Of a stretch of 64,000 bases of DNA, positions 33,138 to 42,328 are shown piece after piece (position 1 is the stretch's first letter; each line of letters starts with the position of its first letter). A program made the translations under genes and the position numbers. Source of the stretch: Bacteroidota bacterium. Lineage in GTDB: Bacteria > Bacteroidota > Ignavibacteria > Ignavibacteriales > Melioribacteraceae. The stretch is taken from assembly GCA_018818165.1 (NCBI GenBank), contig JAHISP010000036.1:111113-175112 (forward strand), read 5' to 3'. The notes below the pieces were generated by a model. It saw nothing but the letters and a program-made list of their open reading frames with translations. It had not been told where the DNA came from and did no database searches.

Positions 33138-35135
33138 ATGGATGTGAAAAATTTAATATTTACTGTTATTTTTATAGGAGCGTTTTCCTATTTATTCTAC
33201 AGTTTAAGAAAAAAATATCAGCTTATTAAATTGGGAAAAGATGAAAACCGCTTTAAAAACCCTAATGAAAGATTATTCAACGTTTTCAAAATTGTTTTTG
33301 GTCAATCAAAATTACTAAGAGATCCAATTGCTGGAACAGTCCATTTTTTCATTTTCTGGGGCTTCGTGCTTTTTACACTGGCAGTTCTAGAATCTATAAT
33401 TCAAGGATTTTATTCAAATTTTAACCTAAAATTTCTTGGGAAATTTTATAACATAGTTTCGTTTACACACGATGTTTTTGCTGTTCTAGTTATAATTGCA
33501 ATTATAGTTGCTCTATTTAGAAGATACTTCCTTAATATTGAAAGATTACCGAAAGGGAAGCACGAGAAATTTGATGCAACATTTATCCTTTTAATGATAT
33601 TTGCTGTAGTTATTACAATGCTTGGACAAAATTCTGCTCATCTTGCAATAAATGATTTTCAATTTTCTGAATTTGAATACCGTCCAATTTCAATGTTGTT
33701 GAGTTCAATATTTTATACTTCAGGTTCTAATGTAGCTCCAATTACTTACGAAATATTTTGGTGGTTGCATATTTTAGTCGTCTTTTCATTTATGAATTAT
33801 TTACCATATTCTAAACATTTTCATGTTTACACATCAATTCCAAATGTTTATTTTTCAAAATTGCCAAATGAAAAAATGGTTCTTAAATCAATTAATTTGG
33901 AAGATGAAGACGCAGAGCAATTTGGCGTTGCAGATATTGAGCATTTAACTTGGAAGCAAATCCTTGACGGATACGCCTGCACAGAATGCGGCAGATGTAC
34001 GGCAGTTTGTCCAGCTGCAATTACAGGTAAACCACTTTCACCGCGAGAAATTATTGTAAATGTAAGAAAAAGAGTTGAAGAAAAAGGTCCATTTTTACTT
34101 AATAATTCGGAATCAGAAGGAATAACAGATAAAACATTAATTCACGATTTTATAAAACCAGAAGAGCTTTGGGCATGCACTACTTGCGGAGCTTGTGTTC
34201 ATGAATGTCCTGTTACAATTGAGCATGTGGACACAATTCTTGATATGCGCCAAAATCTTGTTTTAATGGAATCGCAATTTCCTTCGGAATTAAATAATTT
34301 ATTTAAAAATCTTGAAACTAATTTTTCACCGTGGGCTTTTAATCAACAAGATAGAGCAAATTGGGCTGAAGGATTAAATATTAAAACTTTAGCAGAAGAT
34401 TCAGAAGGCGAAATTTTATTTTGGGTTGGATGTTCTGGTTCGTTCGATACACGATATCAAAAGGTTTCGCAAGCTTTTTCAAAAATAATGCAGAAAGCTG
34501 GTGTGGATTTTAGAATTCTTGGTACAGAGGAAAAGTGTAATGGCGACACAGCCAGAAGGCTTGGTAACGAATATTTGGCACAAACTCTTATGCAAGAAAA
34601 CATTGAAACTCTAAATAATTACAAGGTAAAAAAGATCGTTACAGCTTGTCCGCACTGTTTTAATTCAATCAAAAATGACTACCCTAATTTTGGTGGAAAA
34701 TATGAGGTCTTGCATCATACGGAGTTTATTGATAACTTAATAAAATCAAATAAAATTTCTTTAAAAAAAGACGTTGAAGTTCAGAAATTAACTTATCACG
34801 ACTCTTGTTATTTAGGGAGATATAACTCAATTTATGAACAACCGCGTCATGCTCTTGAAAGTATTGGAAGTGTAAAAATTATAGAACCTGAGCGTTCAAA
34901 AGATAAAGGTTTTTGCTGTGGTGCTGGTGGTGGACGAATGTTCCTTGAAGAAAACACAGGTACAAGAATCAACGAAGAACGCACAAAAGAACTTATCAAA
35001 ACTGGTGCAGAAACAATTGCTTCTGCTTGTCCGTTTTGTATGACAATGTTAAATGACGGCTTAAAAGCTGAAGAAAAAAACGAAGAAATTGAAGTAAAAG
35101 ATATTGCTGAAATTATTCTTGAACAAATTAAATAA
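33138..35135 (+). CDS. Membrane Fe-S oxidoreductase, HdrD/EMO-like
   Basis: This 665-residue fusion has an N-terminal membrane part of about 240 residues with five to six helices (NarI/HdrE-like). A ferredoxin domain with CTECGRCTAVCP (about 283) and CTTCGACVHECP (about 352) follows, and then two CCG domains, with HDSCYLGRY and GFCCGAGGGRMF in the second. This architecture is known for ETF:menaquinone oxidoreductases and fused HdrDE proteins. It would pass electrons from a soluble flavoprotein to the quinone pool; with the hydroxyacyl-CoA dehydrogenase nearby, a beta-oxidation link is plausible but not shown. Confidence 0.9.
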   Translation: MDVKNLIFTVIFIGAFSYLFYSLRKKYQLIKLGKDENRFKNPNERLFNVFKIVFGQSKLLRDPIAGTVHFFIFWGFVLFTLAVLESIIQGFYSNFNLKFLGKFYNIVSFTHDVFAVLVIIAIIVALFRRYFLNIERLPKGKHEKFDATFILLMIFAVVITMLGQNSAHLAINDFQFSEFEYRPISMLLSSIFYTSGSNVAPITYEIFWWLHILVVFSFMNYLPYSKHFHVYTSIPNVYFSKLPNEKMVLKSINLEDEDAEQFGVADIEHLTWKQILDGYACTECGRCTAVCPAAITGKPLSPREIIVNVRKRVEEKGPFLLNNSESEGITDKTLIHDFIKPEELWACTTCGACVHECPVTIEHVDTILDMRQNLVLMESQFPSELNNLFKNLETNFSPWAFNQQDRANWAEGLNIKTLAEDSEGEILFWVGCSGSFDTRYQKVSQAFSKIMQKAGVDFRILGTEEKCNGDTARRLGNEYLAQTLMQENIETLNNYKVKKIVTACPHCFNSIKNDYPNFGGKYEVLHHTEFIDNLIKSNKISLKKDVEVQKLTYHDSCYLGRYNSIYEQPRHALESIGSVKIIEPERSKDKGFCCGAGGGRMFLEENTGTRINEERTKELIKTGAETIASACPFCMTMLNDGLKAEEKNEEIEVKDIAEIILEQIK

Positions 35136-35168
35136 CTAATTACCTATTATTAAACATCTGGAGGATAC

Positions 35169-35354
35169 ATGAGTCAATCATATCAAGATTTAGTAGACCA
35201 TTTAAAAGAAATGGAAGCTGATATTCAAAAATTTTATGAAAAAGGACAAGCTGCTGCTGGTACTCGTCTTCGTAAATCATTAAGTGATTTAAAGAAAAAA
35301 GCACAAGATATGAGAAACGAAGTTCAAAATATCAAAACAGAAAGAAAAGCTTAA
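35169..35354 (+). CDS. Histone H1-like (Hc1 family) nucleoid protein
   Basis: This 61-residue protein has the Hc1-type core DIQKFYEKGQAAAGTRLRKS followed by a basic helix (LSDLKKKAQDMR). Such small proteins occur across Bacteroidota and Chlorobi and are thought to bind and compact DNA; the full chlamydial Hc1 is twice as long. A GGAGG site precedes the ATG and a strong terminator follows, so it is a well-expressed single gene. Confidence 0.88.
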   Translation: MSQSYQDLVDHLKEMEADIQKFYEKGQAAAGTRLRKSLSDLKKKAQDMRNEVQNIKTERKA

Positions 35355-35377
35355 GTCGCTAGTTTTCTAAGTTAATT

Positions 35378-35412
35378 ACCGCCATTGGAATTTTTCAAAT
35401 GGCGGTTTTTTA
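35378..35412 (+). terminator. Rho-independent terminator of the Hc1 gene
   Basis: The stem ACCGCCATT / AATGGCGGT (35378-35386 and 35398-35406) closes an 11-base loop region and runs into six to seven T residues. The next gene starts only about 5 bases later. Confidence 0.9.
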
Positions 35413-35416
35413 TTAT

Positions 35417-36715
35417 ATGACAAATAGAATAATTTTTACAATAATATTTTTGCTTTCTTCTAAATTGCTTTCCTTGGAAATAAATAGACAGAGATGCGAT
35501 TCGCTTTCTACAGTAGATTTTAGTTTTGTGGGCGACATAATGTGCCATTCCACTCAGTTTAAATTTGCTAAAGTAGGGAAAGACTCATTTAATTTTAAAC
35601 CTGTTTATAGAGAAATAAAGCCATATTTTGATAATTCGGATGTGATTGTTGGTAATCTTGAAACGGTTATTGAAGTTAAAGGAGTTAATTTTTCTGGTTA
35701 TCCCGTTTTTAATACTCCAAAAGAATTTTTAGAGGGACTAAAATATGCTGGGTTTAATTTTCTATCAACGTCAAATAACCACACATTTGACATAAATGAG
35801 CATGGAGTTTTAAGTACACTAAAGCATATTAAAAATATTGGATTAAAAAATGTTGGGACATATAGCTCTCAATCAAACCGTGATTCGGTTGTAATAAATG
35901 AAAAAAATGGGATTAAATTTGCTATTCTATCTTATACGTATGATGTAAATCTTTATGAAATTCCAGAATCTAAAAGTTATTTAGTGAACAGAATTGACAA
36001 GAAAATAATTGAAAATGATATAAAAAATTATCGCAAAAAGGGTGCAGATTTAGTAATTGTATTTTTCCATTTTGGTTTGGAATATGCAAAAAGTCCAAAT
36101 TCATATCAAAAAGAAATTGTAAAAAAAACTATTAATTTTGGAGCAGATATAATTATTGGATCACATCCACACACTTTGCAACCAATAGAGTATTTTAAAT
36201 CAAATAATTCTAATATTGATAGTGGATTTGTTGCATATTCGCTCGGCAATTTTATTTCAAATCAACGTTGGCGTTATTCCGATGGTGGAGCTATTCTTAA
36301 TTTTACCATTGAAAAAAATCAGTTAAATGGAAAAATAAGTTTAGCAGAAGTTAGATATTTGCCAATTTGGGTCTATAAAGGTCAAACTGAAAACGGTTCT
36401 GAATATATTATTCTTCCAACAGATATATCTGTTAGTGATTCAATTCCAAATTATTTATCTAAAGAAGATTTAAGATTAATGAGTGAATGTTCCGAAGATA
36501 CGTATTCCATTTTAACAAATTTCACAAAAAACATTGAAATAGATTCAATTAAAAAAAGTAAACTAAGAAGAATGAAAAGAGATTATTTGGCTAACAAAAT
36601 ATTTGTGCAAGACATTCCAGTGTTGCATAATAAAAAAAATATTTTTATCAACTATAGTGATACATTAAGTTTGGTGCATGCAGATTCTACACTTAAATAC
36701 CAAATTTATGATTGA
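35417..36715 (+). CDS. CapA-family metallophosphatase-like protein
   Basis: I place the start at ATG 35417; an upstream ATG at 35399 lies inside the terminator stem. The 432-residue protein has a signal peptide (MTNRIIFTIIFLLSSKLLS). The PGA_cap domain has FVGDIMCH, GNLETVI, SNNHTFD, VFFHFGLEY and GSHPHTLQP, the metal-binding set of the calcineurin-like fold. Relatives include CapA/PgsA of poly-gamma-glutamate synthesis, but no capB or capC is near, so the actual reaction is unknown. The C-terminal 100 residues are unassigned. Confidence 0.88.
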   Translation: MTNRIIFTIIFLLSSKLLSLEINRQRCDSLSTVDFSFVGDIMCHSTQFKFAKVGKDSFNFKPVYREIKPYFDNSDVIVGNLETVIEVKGVNFSGYPVFNTPKEFLEGLKYAGFNFLSTSNNHTFDINEHGVLSTLKHIKNIGLKNVGTYSSQSNRDSVVINEKNGIKFAILSYTYDVNLYEIPESKSYLVNRIDKKIIENDIKNYRKKGADLVIVFFHFGLEYAKSPNSYQKEIVKKTINFGADIIIGSHPHTLQPIEYFKSNNSNIDSGFVAYSLGNFISNQRWRYSDGGAILNFTIEKNQLNGKISLAEVRYLPIWVYKGQTENGSEYIILPTDISVSDSIPNYLSKEDLRLMSECSEDTYSILTNFTKNIEIDSIKKSKLRRMKRDYLANKIFVQDIPVLHNKKNIFINYSDTLSLVHADSTLKYQIYD

Positions 36716-36773
36716 GTCTCTTTGAAATTCTATTTGTATATTTGCATAAAGTATTAATTAAACAGGTGTTATA

Positions 36774-37274
36774 ATGAAAAAAATTGTTGTTATTTTTGCC
36801 TTATTAGCAATATTTGTGATAGGTTGCTCTCAAAAAAGCGATAAAGATTATTTAGAAACAGCAAAAACAGAGCTAGCTGCAAAAGAATATGCTGCCGCAC
36901 TTATTAATTTCCAAAAAATAGTTGATGAGTTTCCTGAAAGCGAGCATTATAAATTTGCATTGCTGCAAACTGGCGAACTAAATCATGGACTTGTAAATAA
37001 GGAAATATCAAAAGAAGTTGCTTTTGAGAAGGCAATTAAAGCATATACGGAATATCAAAAAAAATATACTGATGATCCAAAAGCTCCACAAGCACTGTTT
37101 TTGGTAGGATTTATTCAAGCAAATGAACTCGGTAATATTGAAGCAGCAAAAGTTGCTTATACAAAGTTTCTAAAATTATATCCTGAATCTGAAATGGCTG
37201 AATCAGCACACTCCGAAATTGATAACTTGGGTTTAGCTCCTGACGAAATTCTTTTAAAAAATATGGCAAAATAA
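36774..37274 (+). CDS. TPR lipoprotein, BamD/YbgF-like
   Basis: This 166-residue lipoprotein has a signal peptide and lipobox (FVIGC, Cys about 18) and three TPR-like repeats, for example YAAALINFQKIVDEFPES, APQALFLVGFIQ and AYTKFLKLYPESE. The outer-membrane side placement and repeats suggest a scaffold role as in BamD or CpoB, but it is shorter than BamD. It is 3 bases before the DUF58 gene. Confidence 0.82.
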   Translation: MKKIVVIFALLAIFVIGCSQKSDKDYLETAKTELAAKEYAAALINFQKIVDEFPESEHYKFALLQTGELNHGLVNKEISKEVAFEKAIKAYTEYQKKYTDDPKAPQALFLVGFIQANELGNIEAAKVAYTKFLKLYPESEMAESAHSEIDNLGLAPDEILLKNMAK

Positions 37275-37277
37275 TTT

Positions 37278-38186
37278 GTGAGTGAAAGTAATCAAAAATT
37301 GATTAGTAGATTAGACCCAACCTTAATTTCAAAACTCAATTCTTTAGAGCTAAAAGCTAAAACAGTTGTTGAAGGATTTAAGGTTGGGCTTCACAGATCT
37401 CCATATCACGGCTTTAGTGTTGAATTTAGCGAACATAAAGCATATATGCAGGGCGATCCAATTAAAAATATTGATTGGAAGGTATTTGGGAAGAGTGATA
37501 AATTGTTTATTAAGCAATATGAAGAAGAGACAAATTTAACTTGCCACATACTTCTTGATATTAGTGCTTCCATGGATTATAAGAATAAAGGGATTATTTC
37601 AAAATTAGAATATGGTAAAATTCTTGCTGCAAGTTTGAGCTATTTAATGGTTTCGCAACAAGATTCAGTTGGTCTTTCTCTTTATTCTGATCAAATAGAA
37701 AATTATTTTCCTCCTCGTTCTACAAAAATTTATTTGCAAACACTTCTTCGGGGACTGGAAAATATTTCACCAGTCAACAAAACAGAAACAGCTCAATGTT
37801 TAAACTCAATTGCTGAAAAAGTTAAAAAGCGTGGTCTGGTAATTATTATCTCTGATTTTTTTGATAATATTGATTCTATTCTTACAGCTTTGAAGCATTT
37901 TAAGTATAAAAAAAATGAAGTTATCGTTTTTCAAATTCTTGATCCAATAGAAAAGAATTTTGCGTTTGAGCGTGATGCAATTTTTGTTGATATTGAAACT
38001 AAGGACGAGCTATCAACACAACCAATTCAAATTCAAAAAGCGTATCAGGTGGCAATGAACGAATTTTTGGATAAACTAAAAAGTGAATGCTTAAACAACA
38101 AAATTGAGTATAATCAAATTGATACTAAAACTCCTTTTGATAAAGCACTTTTTTCTTATTTCAAAAAAAGAACTAGACTAAATTAA
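37278..38186 (+). CDS. DUF58 / von Willebrand A-like protein
   Basis: It starts with GTG 37278, 3 bases after the TPR stop. The 302-residue protein has the DUF58 core SPYHGFSVEFSEHKAYMQGD, IDWKVFGKSDKLFIKQY and the MIDAS-like LLDISASMDY. Such proteins commonly partner MoxR ATPases and batABD genes, none of which are here. It is cytosolic, of unknown function. Confidence 0.9.
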   Translation: MSESNQKLISRLDPTLISKLNSLELKAKTVVEGFKVGLHRSPYHGFSVEFSEHKAYMQGDPIKNIDWKVFGKSDKLFIKQYEEETNLTCHILLDISASMDYKNKGIISKLEYGKILAASLSYLMVSQQDSVGLSLYSDQIENYFPPRSTKIYLQTLLRGLENISPVNKTETAQCLNSIAEKVKKRGLVIIISDFFDNIDSILTALKHFKYKKNEVIVFQILDPIEKNFAFERDAIFVDIETKDELSTQPIQIQKAYQVAMNEFLDKLKSECLNNKIEYNQIDTKTPFDKALFSYFKKRTRLN

Positions 38187-38197
38187 GAATATTGATA

Positions 38198-38216
38198 ATT
38201 TTACATTTTGTAAAAT
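38198..38216 (+). terminator. Weak AT hairpin after DUF58 gene
   Basis: ATTTTACA-ttt-TGTAAAAT forms a perfect 8-bp AT-only stem 12 bases after the stop. There is no T run, so termination would be weak. The remaining 220 bases to the next gene show no other structure. Confidence 0.4.
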
Positions 38217-38438
38217 CTATGAATAAATTCCAATTTTTAACTGTGTACAATTAATTATACAACTATCTTTTTTTTTATACACTGGCAATAATATTTCAGT
38301 GATTTTAGAAAAAATCAGTTTCAAAAGATTCGTTTTTATAAAGAAAACAAGCAAAATTTCTTAAACTGAGAATGGCAATAATTATAATTTACGGCACAAT
38401 CTTTGTACTTAAGTCAATAAATATTTATGGAGGATGTT

Positions 38439-39653
38439 ATGAAACGAATATATGATAATATAGCTAAGATGATGAAAAATAGGCTTTGGATTATTCCATT
38501 ATTTTCATTGTCACTTACTGGATGTTATACCAGTTTCGTTCCAAGAGATTACGAGCAGGAATCTTATGGAAATCTTGGTTATTATTCAGATGAAATAAAT
38601 GCTGATAATGACTCATTGGAATATTATGATGATTCATCTGAATATTATGATGATGAATATGCTGGCGAAGACCAAGAGAATATAACAATCATCAATAATT
38701 ATTCTCCAGGATGGGGTTGGGACAATTATCCAGTTTATATAAACACAGGGTTTAATTATTGTGGATTTTATGATCCTTTTTACGACCCATATTGGGGACC
38801 TTATTATTATCCATATTACAATCCTTATTATGGTGGAAATATATACGTATATGGAGACGCATATTGGGGTTCTGGTGGAAGTTGGTATTATCCATCCCAA
38901 ACAAAATACAGAACTGAAAGAAGCCACTGGACAAGTTTAAGAAATAATGGTGGAAGAGTATCTACATCCAGAGATAGAAATTCTGATGTTGTTACCGATA
39001 AAAGAACTGGAACAAGAGTTAATGAAACTAGAAATTTTGATTTAGATAGAGACCTTCGTGTAACAAGATCATCGGGAAGTTCTGTAAGTTCTTCAACATC
39101 TAAAAATAATAGATTAAAAACAGCAGTAATTAGAAAAGATGGAGAAGTTAGAACTACAGCACGTAAAACAACAGATTTGGAAAAAAGAAGAATTGATAGC
39201 AAAAATATAAACAAAGACGTTGAAAGAGAAAAAATTGTAACAAAAAAATCAAGTAGCCAAACTGTTACTAAGAAAGCTAATGTACAATATAAAACTAGGA
39301 GTAATAGTTCAACTCAAAATAGAAGCAAAAGAGTTTATTCATCATCGGAGAGTTCAGATAATAGTAAGTCAACTACTTCAAGTCGTTCATATTACAAACC
39401 ATCAAGTTCAAGTAATAAGAGTTCAAGCGTATCCAGAAAAACAAAGAGTAGTGAATCAACCTCAAGAAACTATACTCCACCAAGTAGTTCTTCAAGACCT
39501 AGCGCAAGTAGTTCATCTAGTTCCTCATCTCGCCCTTCTGTAAGTAGTTCGTCAAGATCTTCAGGTTCATCATCAAGTAGTTCTTCAAGATCTTCCAGTT
39601 CATCAAGTTCAAATAGTTCAAGAAGTTCAAGTTCAAGTAAAGGGAAAAGATAA
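38439..39653 (+). CDS. Lipoprotein with Tyr-rich and Ser-rich low-complexity regions
   Basis: I choose ATG 38439, with GGAGG at 38429-38433, rather than the ATG at 38427. The 404-residue protein has a signal peptide and lipobox (SLTGC near 31), an acidic Tyr/Asp stretch (about 45-80), a Tyr/Pro-rich segment (YDPYWGPYYYPYYNPYYGG, about 115-135), a basic middle and a tail of about 110 residues dominated by Ser with Arg and Lys. Such composition suggests a surface or matrix protein. It overlaps the next gene by one base (TAATG), so the two are made together. Confidence 0.8.
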   Translation: MKRIYDNIAKMMKNRLWIIPLFSLSLTGCYTSFVPRDYEQESYGNLGYYSDEINADNDSLEYYDDSSEYYDDEYAGEDQENITIINNYSPGWGWDNYPVYINTGFNYCGFYDPFYDPYWGPYYYPYYNPYYGGNIYVYGDAYWGSGGSWYYPSQTKYRTERSHWTSLRNNGGRVSTSRDRNSDVVTDKRTGTRVNETRNFDLDRDLRVTRSSGSSVSSSTSKNNRLKTAVIRKDGEVRTTARKTTDLEKRRIDSKNINKDVEREKIVTKKSSSQTVTKKANVQYKTRSNSSTQNRSKRVYSSSESSDNSKSTTSSRSYYKPSSSSNKSSSVSRKTKSSESTSRNYTPPSSSSRPSASSSSSSSSRPSVSSSSRSSGSSSSSSSRSSSSSSSNSSRSSSSSKGKR

Positions 39654-41116
39654 TGATGGAAAATAAATCAAAATTACAATTGGCTTTAAAGTTAGCAGTT
39701 ATCACAATATTTATCTTTTCTGGACTTATTAAAAGTCAGAATGAAAATGATGCTGTAAGATTAGCTGTTCCAGGAATAATTTCAAGTGCGCGAGCTTTAG
39801 GAATGGGCAATAGTTATCAAACTAGAAGTGGGGATTATTCAGCCTTATTTTTTAATCCAGCGGGATTAGCACTTTCAAAAAAATCTCAATTAACTGGAAG
39901 TTTCTATCACCGTTCTTATGGAAATACGTCCGATTTTTTTGGTGAAGAGAATGCTTCTGATAATAGCTCAACTAAATTTAGTCAGTTAGGATATTTATAT
40001 AAAGCTCCTACAACTCGTGGAAGTTTGGTTTACGGATTTGGTTACCAGAAGGATAAAGATTTTACATCATCGCTAAATTTTAATGGGTTTAACCCAAATA
40101 GAAATTCCATGATTCAAGATTTAACAAATAGAAATGATGATGTACCATATCTTCTAGGTTTAAGTTATCCATTATGGGATGCAAACGATAATTACATAAA
40201 GGATGAAACAATTATTGATGGGCAACTTAATCAAAGTGGAACAACTTTGGAAGATGGCGGAATTAATAGATATAGCGTTGGTGCCGGAATTGAATTTGCA
40301 AAGAACGTTTACTTTGGTGGAAGTCTTAATTATTTATCAGGTACTTATTCAAATAATAGAGAATATTACGAAGATGATTTTAATCGAGTATACACTCAGC
40401 CAACTGATATTAACGATCCAAACACAAAAAATTTTCAAACGTTTTATTTTAATGACGCTATTTCTTGGGATATTAATGCTTGGGAATTTAGATTTGGATT
40501 TATAATGGATTGGATGGATTTTATTCAAGTTGGTGCTTCAACAAAACTTCCTACCACATTTGTTATAAGAGAAAATTATTATTTGAAAGCATATTCCAAA
40601 TTTAATGACAATTATTTTATAGATCTAAATCCTTCAGAAAGCTTAATTAATTACGAAATAACTACTCCATTTGAGTTTTCACTTGGTGGTTCAATAAATC
40701 TACATATCATAAATATTAATGCGCAGGCAACATTTATCGATTACTCACAAATGGAATTTTCCGGTGATATTGAACAATCCATTATTAAAGATAACAATAG
40801 AGTAATTAATGATAATTTTAGAGCCGCACTTAATTATAATCTAGGAGCGGAGTTAAGAGTACCAAACACGGGTATTTGCGCACGAGCCGGCTTAATGTAT
40901 TACGAATCACCTTACAAAGATGACCCAACAAGTTTTGACAGAGTTTATCTAAACGCTGGTGCTGGTATTGAAGTTAATGAATCTATTAAATTCGATTTAG
41001 CATATTCTTATGGATTCTGGGACACATATTCGGATAATTATGGAAGTGATTTATCAAGGGTAAGTCAAAAGGTTGACTCACATACATTTATGTTAACTAC
41101 AACAATAATGTATTAA
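39653..41116 (+). CDS. Outer-membrane beta-barrel protein, FadL/PorV-like
   Basis: This 487-residue protein has a signal peptide (about 1-28). The N-terminal segment SARALGMGNSYQTRSGDYSALFFNPAGLA (cited in part) is the hallmark of FadL/OmpP1 and PorV-type barrels. Alternating aromatic strands run to the terminal HTFMLTTTIMY, which ends in an aromatic residue as in barrels. The cargo is unknown; PorV-type proteins shuttle type IX substrates, but this one is not next to porU. It shares its operon with the Tyr/Ser-rich lipoprotein. Confidence 0.82.
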   Translation: MMENKSKLQLALKLAVITIFIFSGLIKSQNENDAVRLAVPGIISSARALGMGNSYQTRSGDYSALFFNPAGLALSKKSQLTGSFYHRSYGNTSDFFGEENASDNSSTKFSQLGYLYKAPTTRGSLVYGFGYQKDKDFTSSLNFNGFNPNRNSMIQDLTNRNDDVPYLLGLSYPLWDANDNYIKDETIIDGQLNQSGTTLEDGGINRYSVGAGIEFAKNVYFGGSLNYLSGTYSNNREYYEDDFNRVYTQPTDINDPNTKNFQTFYFNDAISWDINAWEFRFGFIMDWMDFIQVGASTKLPTTFVIRENYYLKAYSKFNDNYFIDLNPSESLINYEITTPFEFSLGGSINLHIININAQATFIDYSQMEFSGDIEQSIIKDNNRVINDNFRAALNYNLGAELRVPNTGICARAGLMYYESPYKDDPTSFDRVYLNAGAGIEVNESIKFDLAYSYGFWDTYSDNYGSDLSRVSQKVDSHTFMLTTTIMY

Positions 41117-41147
41117 TTGTTTAGTTGTTCAATTGTTGACAGAACTG

Positions 41148-41257
41148 CCAATGACAACAAATTAATAGTTGGGTTTTTTAGCTAAAATAAAGTATTTAAA
41201 TTATTATGTTTTGTAAATTATCAATTTGAATAAAGGAAAATCCTTTAGGCGAACTCA
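41148..41257. repeat. Direct repeat D, copy 1
   Basis: About 110 bases that recur at 42329-42444. The first 31 bases are identical in both copies (starting CCAATGACAACAAATTAATA), and the shared end contains the small palindrome AAAGGAAAATCCTTT followed by GGCG(A/G)ACTCA. The pair flanks the lipoprotein gene and its attC-like sites. Confidence 0.8.
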
Positions 41258-41258
41258 C

Positions 41259-41418
41259 AGCGTCTGCCTTTAAACTCGTGCCATTTGTTTTGGAATGTGC
41301 GTTTAAGTTTGTGGTTAAAAAAAAGCAGTTCAAGATTTATAAGTTAATTTTTAATAAAAGCTGTTTTGGTTGCGTCTTTATAAGCCATTTAAGGCAGACG
41401 CTTTATGTATCGTTAGGC
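41259..41418. other. attC-like half: L/R arms ending in GTTAGGC core
   Basis: AGCGTCTGCCTT (41259-41270) and AAGGCAGACGCT (41391-41402) form a perfect 12-base inverted pair 120 bases apart, followed by GTTAGGC (41412-41418), which fits the integron core GTTRRRY. The left partner core is missing and replaced by repeat D. The lipoprotein ATG lies 25 bases after the core. Confidence 0.5.
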
Positions 41419-41443
41419 ATTCAACTAAAATTGGGAGATAAAT

Positions 41444-42307
41444 ATGCAAAGAATTAAATTATTCATAGCTATCATAATTGCTTTTTTATTAAGTTCTTGT
41501 TCCGATGGTAATAATCCAACTTCGCCATCTATAAATAATAGTATTTATCTTGGAGGTGTTGGCACTGAAAGAACCTACAAAGAGACTGTCTCCTGGTTAG
41601 AGATTGGCTCCAATTTACCGTTCTTCAATGTGCCAGACTCTCTTATTACCAAAGTCACACTCAGCGAAGCACAACTACAAAATGGGATATGTGAGATTAT
41701 GGACTATACTGAAATTGTGGAATACGTTGACGAAGATTTTTATACAAGTTGGAAATTTACATTGCCTAGAACAAATTATATCCAATTTGATGGAGACGGG
41801 AAAATATATGATTTATCTTGTGAATTAGATTCATTGGTAAACAATAAAACTTATTCACCTGGTGGGTTTTCAACTGGACACGGTGTTTTTAAGGTTTTTG
41901 ATTATACTATTTTTACTACAAATCCTCCAGATTTGCAGAAGCAATTTCCCTCTGTTCCTTATATAAAAAACACATTACAAATAAATGATTCTTGGATTAG
42001 GTACAAGTTTATTGACACAACCACAAATAATTCAATAATTGAGACTGTTGCAAAAGTTATAGGTAAAGAAGAAATTCAAGTGACTGCTGGAACATTTAGT
42101 GCAATAAAAATAAAACTTACAACTTACCACTTTAATCCAGATTATAGTTTTGATGATGGATACGAATATTATGTTCCTAATGTTGGTCTAGTTCTTAAAG
42201 AATCGGATAGCGACATTTATCAATGGAATTCTAAAAACAACGAGACTATTCATTTTAGACAAACAAAGAAAAAGGAACTCATATCATATTTCTTCGTTGG
42301 AGAGTAA
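41444..42307 (+). CDS. Hypothetical lipoprotein in a cassette-like setting
   Basis: This 287-residue protein has a signal peptide and lipobox (LLSSC, Cys about 19), followed by SDGNNPTSPS, a typical surface-linker. The rest is beta-rich with no recognised motif. A GGGAGATAA ribosome site precedes the ATG. There is hardly any sequence between the core site GTTAGGC and the start or between the stop and GCCTAAC (4 bases), which is how integron gene cassettes are built. No promoter is evident inside the unit. The function is unknown. Confidence 0.75.
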   Translation: MQRIKLFIAIIIAFLLSSCSDGNNPTSPSINNSIYLGGVGTERTYKETVSWLEIGSNLPFFNVPDSLITKVTLSEAQLQNGICEIMDYTEIVEYVDEDFYTSWKFTLPRTNYIQFDGDGKIYDLSCELDSLVNNKTYSPGGFSTGHGVFKVFDYTIFTTNPPDLQKQFPSVPYIKNTLQINDSWIRYKFIDTTTNNSIIETVAKVIGKEEIQVTAGTFSAIKIKLTTYHFNPDYSFDDGYEYYVPNVGLVLKESDSDIYQWNSKNNETIHFRQTKKKELISYFFVGE

Positions 42308-42311
42308 AAAT

Positions 42312-42327
42312 GCCTAACCCAGCGTCT
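42312..42327. other. attC-like inverse core GCCTAAC plus AGCGTCT
   Basis: GCCTAAC (42312-42318) fits the integron inverse core RYYYAAC and is the exact complement of GTTAGGC at 41412. It is followed by CC and AGCGTCT (42321-42327), which repeats the start of the arm at 41259. Joining 42327 to 41259 across these AGCGTCT repeats would make one complete attC-like site of about 170 bases. Confidence 0.5.
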
Positions 42328-42328
42328 A

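Noticed and set aside
35399..35416. ATG 35399 as start of the CapA-like protein
   Set aside because: It lies in the stem of the preceding terminator and places extra residues before the signal peptide; ATG 35417 fits better.
38630..38940. Minus-strand frames opposite the Tyr/Ser-rich lipoprotein
   Set aside because: Their Ile/His-rich composition mirrors the Tyr and Asp codons of the plus-strand gene; no ribosome sites were found.
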